5,229 bases of DNA, from contig CASEQO010000133.1 of NCBI GenBank assembly GCA_949290035.1, positions 1 through 5,229 on the forward strand, in the 5' to 3' direction. This document shows positions 1 to 5,229 of the stretch, piece by piece. Numbering within the stretch: the first letter of the stretch is position 1; every line of letters starts with the position of its first letter. A program made the translations under genes and the position numbers. Source of the DNA: an uncultured Mycoplasmataceae bacterium (GTDB lineage Bacteria > Bacillota_I > Bacilli_A > Mycoplasmatales > Mycoplasmoidaceae). Below the pieces are notes generated by a model that did not search any database, was not told the DNA's origin, and was given only the letters and a program-made list of their open reading frames with translations.

Positions 1-491
1 AACTCTAGCATAAACTTTTTTATTATTAAGCATATCTCTAATAGAGATATCTCCTGTAGATTCTTGGGATTCATATAAACTTAAAGTAAACATTTTAATT
101 GAAATTATCTTCCTACCCTTGAATGTAATATTTTATTTTTATTTCTTATTCTATTAAAAGACGTTGATCTAGTTAAAATAAATTTTTCATTTTATTTGAT
201 AAGTCTACTCTATTTCTAATAAAATCTCATATTTTATGTTCATTTTGCCATTCATCAATTAAAATGGGAAAGTTGTTATTATTATTAGCTAAAATCATAT
301 CTAAATTTGTTGATATTAAATTTAATGTGTCTAAATTGGATAAATCTATTTTACTTTTAGAGTGATTTGTAGATGTTCATGTTTTACACATATTTTGGGC
401 CTTCAATTAATAAACACTTAAAAAATTTAGAATATTCTTCTATTTTTTCATCTATTAATCTTCTTTTATATAATTTCTTGCTAAATTGCAT
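1..491 (-). pseudogene. Decayed DUF4143-type AAA+ ATPase (5' part, frameshifted, runs off window)
   Basis: Reading leftward from ATG at 491-489, the first 35 codons give MQFSKKLYKRRLIDEKIEEY...LLIEGPKYV and then a stop at 386-384. The next frame continues the same protein: CKTWTSTNHSKSKIDLSNL...NFPILIDEWQNEHKIWDFIRNRV, to a stop at 175-173. A third frame then gives FILTRSTSFNRIRNK...HSRVGRI...MFTLSLYESQESTGDISIRD, open to the window edge. This is the order of the DUF4143 family: N-terminal KRRLID, Walker A (GPK-x-CGKTWT), Walker B (LIDEWQ), sensor-like ILTGS, then the HSG.GRI...M..MSLYESGES region. Walker A appears to have lost 2 nt near 387-392, and a further 1-nt loss lies near 173-185. LTGS has become LTRS and HSG has become HSR, which adds missense decay. 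The family consists of P-loop ATPases, often near toxin-like or mobile genes, with no firmly known role. One Trp is coded TGG, unlike the other genes here. The frames are seen directly; the family assignment is from memory of its motifs and is strong. The C-terminal DUF4143 domain would lie outside the window. Confidence 0.85.
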
Positions 492-497
492 AATTAT

Positions 498-514
498 CTC
501 CTTGATTTATTATA
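498..514 (-). promoter_or_regulatory. RBS and -10 box of the DUF4143 ATPase pseudogene
   Basis: On the minus strand, AAGGAG (503-498) lies 6 nt before the ATG at 491, a near-perfect Shine-Dalgarno sequence that fixes the original start. TATAAT (514-509) lies just upstream as a -10 box. If used, transcription would begin close to the RBS, giving a very short leader. No good -35 is seen; TTGCGG at 539-534 is a possible one with a long 19-nt spacer. The signals are intact although the gene is broken, so the gene may have died recently. Confidence 0.6.
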
Positions 515-521
515 ATTTAAT

Positions 522-565
522 TTGTGCAATTTTCCGCAATTTGCTTGTGCAATTTTCCACAACTT
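522..565. repeat. Tandem operator-like repeat (two 21-nt copies, 23-nt period)
   Basis: Copies at 522-542 and 545-565 share TTGTGCAATTTTCC, then g or a, CAA, then t or c, TT: 19 of 21 positions are identical. The second copy is also an imperfect palindrome (TTGTG...CACAA, 545-562) and the first is a weaker one (TTGTG...CGCAA). They lie 31-74 nt upstream of the ATPase pseudogene start and overlap or flank the place where its -35 should be. A tandem regulator site, about two helical turns apart, is the simplest reading. The bound protein is unknown. Confidence 0.5.
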
Positions 566-680
566 AAATGCAAACATTATTCTTAAATATTTATTTTAAA
601 TAAATATGATTTATAAAAAACATACAATAAAATATTTTATAAATAAATCTTCTATTAACAATTTATTTAACTACAAAATA
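566..680. other. AT-rich spacer without a gene
   Basis: I see no coding frame of any quality on either strand here. The stretch is almost pure A and T. It contains one perfect inverted repeat at 587-607 (10-bp arms ATATTTATTT / AAATAAATAT around a single T), which in sequence this AT-rich may be chance. It separates the pfl-like gene's terminator from the repeats upstream of the ATPase pseudogene. Confidence 0.5.
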
Positions 681-712
681 AAAACTTAAAATGAATAATC
701 ATTTTAAGTTTT
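681..712 (-). terminator. Hairpin terminator downstream of the pfl-like gene
   Basis: AAAACTTAAAATGA (681-694) and TCATTTTAAGTTTT (699-712) form a perfect 14-bp stem with a 4-nt loop. The structure starts 17 nt after the stop codon of the pfl-like gene (730-732). On the minus strand it is followed by TATTTTG, a partial U tract; the plus-strand side is followed by CTTTATTTG, so it could work in both directions. Its position shows that the gene's present stop codon is the natural transcript end and that no further pfl sequence follows in the same transcript. Confidence 0.8.
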
Positions 713-729
713 CTTTATTTGTTATCTAA

Positions 730-2832
730 TTATTTTTTCTTTGTAGTTTTAGATTTATTAGATGGTTTCTTTTTTGATTTTTCAACTACACAAACATCTA
801 ATGATGATCCAGAAGTAATTACAAATCCATCTGATTTACCTAAAGCATTTGGAATAATTGAGAATGTGTTAGAAATTCCATCTGCAGCATGTTTAAATGG
901 TAATTTAGCAACAGAAGCTAATGATGCAACTGCACCTTTTGTATCCCTACCATGCATTGGGTTTGCACCAGGAGCAAATGGCATTCCAGCTTTTCTTCCA
1001 TCTGGAGTATCTCCAGTAGCTTTTCCATAAACAACGTTAGAAGTAATTGTTAATATAGACATTGTAGGTTCAGAATCTCTATATGTTTTATGTTTTCTAA
1101 TTTCATTCATGAAGAATTTAACTACTTCAATAGCTATATTATCTACTCTGTCATCATCATTTCCATATTTTGGATAATTTCCAGTTGTTTTAAATGATTT
1201 AACATATTTACCTTTAAATACTGGCATTACTTTACCATATTTAATAGCTGATAATGAGTCTGCTACTACACTTAATCCTGCAATTCCTGTAGCAAAGAAT
1301 CTATGTGTTTGAGTATCATATAATGACATTTCAGCAGCTTCGTAATAATATTTATCATGCATATAATGAATTACATTTAAAGTATTAACATATAATTTTG
1401 CTAATCATTTCATTACTTCTTTAAATCTATCCATTACATCATCATATTTTAAATATTTACCTTTTTCTACTATAGATAATTTTGGACCTAATCTATGTTC
1501 TGGGTGAATTTCATCATGACCACCATTAATTGCATATAATAACGCTTTAGCAAGGTTAGCTCTTGCTCCAAAGAATTGCATTTGTTTACCAACTTTCATT
1601 GGAGAAACACAAAAAGCAATTGAATAATCATCACCATGAGTAGCTCTCATTAAATCATCTGATTCATATTGCATAGATGAAAATAATATAGAGTATTTAG
1701 CACAGAATGCTTTAAAGTTCATTGGTAAATGAACAGATCATAAAATTGTTAAGTTAGGTTCAGGAGCTGGTCCCATGTTTGATAATGTATGAATAACTCT
1801 AAATGATGTTTTAGTAACTAGAGTTCTTCCATCAATACCCATACCACCAATTGATTCAGTAGCTCAAACTGGATCACCTGAGAATAATTGGTTATATTCA
1901 GGTGTTCTCATGAATTTAACGATTCTTAATTTCATTATGAAATGATCAATTAATTCTTGAGCTTCTTGTTCAGTTATAATTCCAGCTTTTAAATCTCTTT
2001 CAATATAAATATCTAAGAATGTAGATGTTCTACCTAATGACATAGCTGCACCATTTTGGTCTCTAATAGCAGCTAAATATCCAAAGTAAGTTCATTGGAT
2101 TGCTTCTTTTGCATTAGTTGCTGGTTTTGAAATATCATAGCCATATGATTTAGCCATGTTTTTCATTTTCTTTAATGCTTTAATTTGTTCACTTAATTCT
2201 TCAGATAATTTAATTACATCATCACTCATTACATCTGGTAAATTAGCTTTATCTTCCATTTTCTTTTCAATTAAGAAATCAATACCGTATAGAGCAACTC
2301 TTCTATAATCACCAATAATTCTACCTCTTGCATATGCATCAGGTAAACCTGTAATAATATGAGTTCTTCTAGCTAATCTCATTTCTTCAGTATATGCATC
2401 AAATACACCTTGATTATGAGTTTTTCTGTATTTTTCAAATATTTCATCAACTTTTGGATCAGTTTTAAATCCATATGATTTAGCTGATGATTGAGCCATT
2501 CTAATACCACCTATAGGCATATATGCTCTTTTAAATGGTTCATCAGTTTGTACACCAACGATTTTTTCTAAATCTTTGTCAATGTACCCTGCATCAAAAA
2601 TATCAATATCTGATACTCTTGTATCCATATCAAGAACTCCACCATTAGCAAGTTCTTTTTTAGTTAATTCCATAACTTTTGCTCACAATTTATTTGTAGC
2701 ATCAGTTGGTCCTACTAGGAAACTATCATCACCTTCATAAGGTGTGTAGTTTAATTGAATGAATTGTCTAACATCAATTTCACTACATCAGTTTCCTTTT
2801 TTGAAACCTTTTCATTGTGGAAATGTTTTCAT
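730..2832 (-). CDS. pflB: Pyruvate formate-lyase-like protein lacking the glycyl-radical domain and one active-site Cys
   Basis: The 700-aa protein matches formate C-acetyltransferase (PflB), a cytosolic enzyme that converts pyruvate and CoA to acetyl-CoA and formate. It is collinear with E. coli PflB (760 aa) with an offset of about 11 residues. Family landmarks include MKTFPQWKGFKKG at the N-terminus, [21 protein letters not shown], the [19 protein letters not shown] region, [28 protein letters not shown].., [27 protein letters not shown] and [11 protein letters not shown]. Two key parts are missing. The catalytic Cys-Cys pair (E. coli C418-C419) reads Phe407-Cys408 (IAFCVSPM, codons at 1614-1609). 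After NALGK (residue 666) the roughly 83 residues carrying the radical glycine loop (RVSGYAV) are absent; a Lys-rich 34-residue tail ending KSKTTKKK replaces them. Neither alternative frame around the junction restores the domain. Seven UGA codons encode Trp. ATG 2832 is set by AGGGG 7 nt upstream. No pflA is in the window. Family membership is certain, but normal PFL activity is doubtful. The symbol is used for homology only. Confidence 0.93.
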
Positions 2833-2839
2833 TTTAAAA

Positions 2840-2871
2840 CCCCTATTTTATATAATAACAACTACATTATA
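2840..2871 (-). promoter_or_regulatory. Promoter -10 box and RBS of the pfl-like gene
   Basis: On the minus strand, TATAAT (2871-2866) is a consensus -10 box about 34 nt upstream of the start codon, predicting transcription from around 2859. The matching -35 region is only an A/T run, which is usual for mollicute promoters. AGGGG (2844-2840) is a Shine-Dalgarno sequence 7 nt before the ATG at 2832. Both signals are intact, so the gene is likely transcribed and translated despite its missing catalytic parts. Confidence 0.65.
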
Positions 2872-2938
2872 CTACTTTTTATTTATAAAAAAATTATTTT
2901 TAAAATATTTATTTTTTAATAAAAATTGAATAAAAATT

Positions 2939-2958
2939 TAACGAAAACGTTTTGGTTA
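2939..2958. promoter_or_regulatory. 20-bp palindrome with central CG, candidate operator
   Basis: TAACGAAAACGTTTTGGTTA is a palindrome with a single mismatched pair (G2943/G2954), and its core AAAACGTTTT is perfect. A central CG flanked by A then T runs is the pattern of LacI/CcpA-family operators. It resembles the catabolite-responsive cre pattern but misses its outer TG/CA. It lies about 107 nt upstream of the pfl-like start and 90 nt upstream of the methyltransferase start, so either gene could be the target. It stands out because C and G are rare in this spacer. Confidence 0.45.
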
Positions 2959-2974
2959 TTTATTTTCCTTTTTA

Positions 2975-3003
2975 TTACTTTTATATATTGAAAAATATAT
3001 ACT
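2975..3003 (+). promoter_or_regulatory. Possible promoter of the restriction-modification operon
   Basis: TATACT (2998-3003) is a good -10 box, with a poor -35 candidate TTACTT (2975-2980) at 17-nt spacing. The -10 overlaps the 3' arm of a small hairpin: TATATATT (2982-2989), loop GAAA, AATATATA (2994-3001). Transcription from here would start near 3010, leaving a leader of about 38 nt and excluding the in-frame TTG at 2952 as a start. A second TATACT at 3038-3043 sits too close to the ATG unless the message is leaderless. Confidence 0.3.
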
Positions 3004-3047
3004 TTGCTTCACGCAACATTGATAAATATAGCAAGAATATACTATTT

Positions 3048-4634
3048 ATGAAAAAAAGTCAAGATAATAGTAATTATGTGGAGAAAAATAAGATATATTA
3101 CATGGATTGCATCAAACTTCTTAATAAATTAAAAGAACAAAATATAGAAGTTGACTTAATAATAACTGATCCTCCATACAATATTTCAAGAAAAAATAAT
3201 TTTAAAACAATCGGAAGATCTGGTATAGATTTTGGAGAATGAGATAAAGATTTTAATCAACTATCGTGACTCGATGGTATATCTAATGTTTTATCAAAAA
3301 ACGGATCAATTTTAATTTTTAACGATTGAAAAAATATGGGTATAATTTCGAGAAAACTTGAATTTGAAGGATTCGAAATAAAAGATTTAATAAGATGAAT
3401 TAAACCGGCCCCTATGCCCAGAAACACAAATAGAAGATATGTAACAGATTTCGAATTTATATTATGAGCAACTAAAAAAGGAGCGAAATGAACTTTTAAT
3501 AAAGAAAAGAATAAGTACTATTTAAAACCCGAATTCATTTGTTCTCCGCCAGGAACTACGAGGATCCACCCTACTGAAAAACCTGAAAAATTAATAGAGG
3601 ATTTAATAAATATACATTCAAATAAAGGAGACCTAATATTGGACTTATTTTCTGGCTCTGGAGTAATTTCTGTAACAGCAGATAAATTGGATAGATATTT
3701 TATTGCATGCGAAAAAAACAAAGCATATTATGAAGAATCAATTAAAAGATTAAAAAAAAATTACCCAAAACCTGCATTTAATCATTTAGGCAATAAATGA
3801 AGAATGATAAATGAATTGATTGGTAATTTTCCTAAAAAAAATATTGACAATTTTGTTGAGCCTTTCGCAGGTAGTGCTATTGTAACTTCTTCGTATAAGT
3901 CTGCAAAAAAATATTGATTAAATGATAGTGATAATTTTTTATCATCATTATTAGAATATTTATTAAATAATGATTGAAATATCATTTTGAATAATACAAA
4001 AAAAATTATAAAAAAATATAATTTACCAGTGAAAGAATTTAGAAAATATAATACAGAATATTATGCATTAAGAAATTCATTCAATAAATCAAAAAAAATA
4101 GAAGAACTTTTTGTTTTAGTATTATATGGATTTAACCAACAAATAAGATTTAACTCAAAAAATGAATTTAACATTCCTGTAGGAAAATTTTGTTGAAATA
4201 ACTACCAAGAGAAAAAAATTAAAAAATTTGTAGAAAATTGTAAAGACAAAAAAATAGAAACAACTTCAAAAGATTTTTATGACTTTGTATTATGAGCTAC
4301 GAATAATCTATGTAGTGATAAAACACTATTTTATTTTGATCCTCCGTATTTATTATCCAATGCAACCTATAATTCATCGTGAACTAACAACTGTGAAGAT
4401 AAATTGATAAAATGTTTGAAAATTCTTCTTGATAAAAATTATAAATGATGTTTATCTAATGTAATAGAATCAAAAGGAAAAACAAATGATTTATTAATAA
4501 AATTAATAAACGAAAATAAAGATAAAATTAAATGAAAATGTATTTCAGATATTAATTATAAAAATTCAAATTATCAAAGAACATCAAAATCAAAAGAAGA
4601 TATAGAAATTTTAATATGAGGTAATTATGAATAA
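3048..4634 (+). CDS. Fused DNA methyltransferase: beta-class N-terminal module plus alpha-class (Dam/D12) C-terminal module
   Basis: The 528-aa chain transfers methyl groups from S-adenosylmethionine to exocyclic amino groups of DNA bases and protects host DNA from its partner nuclease. Module 1 (about 1-240) has catalytic TDPPYN at Asp41-Asn45, then APMPRNTNRRYV and FEFILWA, HPTEKP near 174, and the SAM-binding LDLFSGSG at about 199-205. Catalytic motif before SAM motif is the beta-class order. Module 2 (about 244-528) has HLGNKWRM (246-253), SAM motif FVEPFAGSA (from 269), a target-recognition stretch, DPPY (431-434) and the C-terminal NYQRTSKSKEDIEILI typical of D12 adenine methylases, so SAM motif first is the alpha-class order. 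DPPY in both modules favours N6-adenine methylation. ATG 3048 is chosen over TTG 2952 because the residues added by TTG are hydrophobic filler and DPPY at about 41 suits the family; its RBS is weak. All 15 Trp codons are UGA. Some GC-richer codons (3405-3420, 3545-3580) hint at transfer. The stop overlaps the next gene. Confidence 0.93.
3752..3760 (+). repeat. A9 homopolymer in the linker between the two methyltransferase modules
   Basis: Nine consecutive A residues encode part of LKKN at residues about 235-237. They lie after the last structural part of module 1 (ESIKRL) and about 10 residues before module 2 begins (HLGNKW). Slippage of one base would leave the beta module complete and remove the alpha module. 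Such runs are common in AT-rich genomes, so a function is not shown. Confidence 0.4.
4618..4626 (+). promoter_or_regulatory. RBS of the downstream gene inside the methyltransferase 3' end
   Basis: GAGG (4618-4621) lies 5 nt upstream of ATG 4627 and sits within the last codons of the methyltransferase gene. The two frames overlap by 8 nt (ATGAATAA, 4627-4634). This fixes the start of the downstream gene and suggests translational coupling, so the nuclease candidate would be made only after modification enzyme synthesis. Confidence 0.7.
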
Positions 4635-5229
4635 ACCAACATTATTAAAAATAGGTAGATCAGAATATAAAAGAACTAACTATAAAAATGCTTACTTAAT
4701 GTTAGCTAACTATTTTTATAGAAATAATGATTTATTAAAAAGTAAAATTGATATTATAAAAGAGTGAGATGAAGAAAATATTTACAAAAATAAAAATAGT
4801 AAAAAAATAAATTCAGGGATAAGTAGAATTAAAAGTTTAGCAAGAGGATTCGGTATTGGATTATTAGAAAAACAAAATGATTCATTTTTAATTAAATCCA
4901 CTAATTTTTCTAATTCATTGTTTAATGATAAAATAATAGAAGAATATGAAAATGAAAAGTTTTATGGCCTAGAATTTTATGATTATTGATTTTTTCAATC
5001 AATTTTAAAATTTAAATCTGATAAAAAATGTGTAATATCTAGATTGCTAAAAAATATTATTAATGATGAAGGTAGTGAAGGAAAATTTAATTTTAAGGTA
5101 TATTTTTCAGAAGAATACCGTGAGTATATAAAAAATGAAATAAAAAATAATAATTTCTTAAATTTACTTAAATTGTGTTCTTCAAATTCTGAAGAAAATA
5201 AAAATGAACTAAAAGATAAAGATGTTGAA
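4627..5229 (+). CDS. Probable restriction endonuclease partner (partial, C-terminus outside window)
   Basis: An open frame of 201 codons runs to the window edge, beginning MNKPTLLKIGRSEYKRTNYK. Two UGA codons give Trp (KEWDEE, DYWFFQ). I do not recognise the family. The chain is Lys/Asn/Glu-rich and predicted mostly helical, with no signal peptide or membrane segment. A stretch at about 64-90 (GISRIKSLARGFGIGLLEKQ then NDSFLI) could be a helix-turn-helix or winged-helix DNA-binding unit. I see no PD-(D/E)XK, HNH or GIY-YIG catalytic motif in the visible part; if there is one it should lie beyond 5229, as in nucleases with an N-terminal recognition domain and a C-terminal cleavage domain (FokI is the known example). 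The assignment rests on the 8-nt overlap with the methyltransferase and the same strand, the usual modification-then-restriction order. It could instead be a specificity or accessory protein. Confidence 0.55.

Noticed and set aside
553..562. TTTTCCACA resembling a DnaA box (one mismatch) as part of a replication origin
   Set aside because: Only one near match plus a poorer one at 530-538; no dnaA or dnaN nearby, and the repeat is better explained as a local operator.
373..567. Open frame on the plus strand of 64 codons
   Set aside because: It lies opposite the ATPase pseudogene and its promoter, is a hydrophobic shadow of AT-rich sequence and has no RBS.
719..1030. Open frame on the plus strand opposite the end of the pfl-like gene
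   Set aside because: It is antisense to strongly conserved PFL sequence, begins inside the terminator region, has no RBS and encodes nothing recognisable.
2952..3047. TTG at 2952 as an earlier start for the methyltransferase
   Set aside because: It adds 32 residues of AT-driven hydrophobic sequence, overlaps the operator-like palindrome and lies upstream of the best promoter candidate.
3518..3985. Two open frames on the minus strand inside the methyltransferase gene
   Set aside because: Both are antisense to conserved methyltransferase motifs (HPTEKP, FSGSG, FAGSA) and have no independent support.
3048..4634. Two or more separate or broken methyltransferase genes, as a standard-code reading would suggest
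   Set aside because: All internal stops are UGA in positions suited to Trp; the frame is continuous from 3048 to 4634 in translation table 4.
4627..5229. Assignment as a FokI or AlwI/PleI-family nuclease
   Set aside because: The likeness to FokI is a few residues from memory, and the conserved N-terminal motif of the N.BstNBI/PleI group is absent. The catalytic domain is outside the window.
1..5229. CRISPR arrays, tRNA, rRNA, insertion sequences
   Set aside because: I found no regularly spaced repeats with unique spacers, no tRNA cloverleaf, no rRNA signature and no transposase or terminal inverted repeats.

Overview
This window comes from a mollicute (Mycoplasma/Spiroplasma/Mesoplasma-type organism). 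It is extremely AT-rich, and UGA is read as tryptophan throughout: the pyruvate formate-lyase-like gene has 7 in-frame UGA codons and the methyltransferase gene has 15. All of them fall where tryptophan fits, and I see no in-frame UGG in either gene. With the standard code both genes look shattered; with translation table 4 each is one open frame.

Layout, left to right. (1) Positions 1-491, minus strand: the 5' part of a decayed DUF4143-type AAA+ ATPase gene. It has a 2-nt deletion in the Walker A motif and a second frameshift, but keeps an intact ribosome binding site and -10 box. (2) Positions 492-729: an AT-rich spacer with a tandem repeat of operator-like imperfect palindromes upstream of that pseudogene, and a strong hairpin terminator serving the next gene. 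(3) Positions 730-2832, minus strand: a 700-aa protein very close to pyruvate formate-lyase (PflB). It lacks both the acetyl-accepting active-site cysteine (Phe instead, IAFCVSPM for the usual IACCVSPM) and the whole C-terminal glycyl-radical domain, which is replaced by a 34-residue Lys-rich tail. (4) Positions 2833-3047: a divergent intergenic region with the pfl promoter, a 20-bp palindrome centred on CG, and a GAAA-capped hairpin. (5) Positions 3048-4634, plus strand: a 528-aa fusion of two complete DNA methyltransferase modules, a beta-class amino-methyltransferase followed by an alpha-class (Dam/D12) adenine methyltransferase. (6) Positions 4627-5229, plus strand, running off the window: a gene overlapping the methyltransferase by 8 nt, probably the cognate restriction endonuclease.

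Together, (5) and (6) look like a compact two-gene restriction-modification operon next to a metabolic gene. Two modification modules in one chain suggest that two different strands or sites are methylated, as is common for enzymes with asymmetric recognition sequences; this is inference. The observations most worth following up are the PflB-like protein that has lost both halves of its catalytic apparatus yet keeps a long, well-conserved frame with its own promoter and terminator, and the beta-alpha methyltransferase fusion with its unidentified partner.
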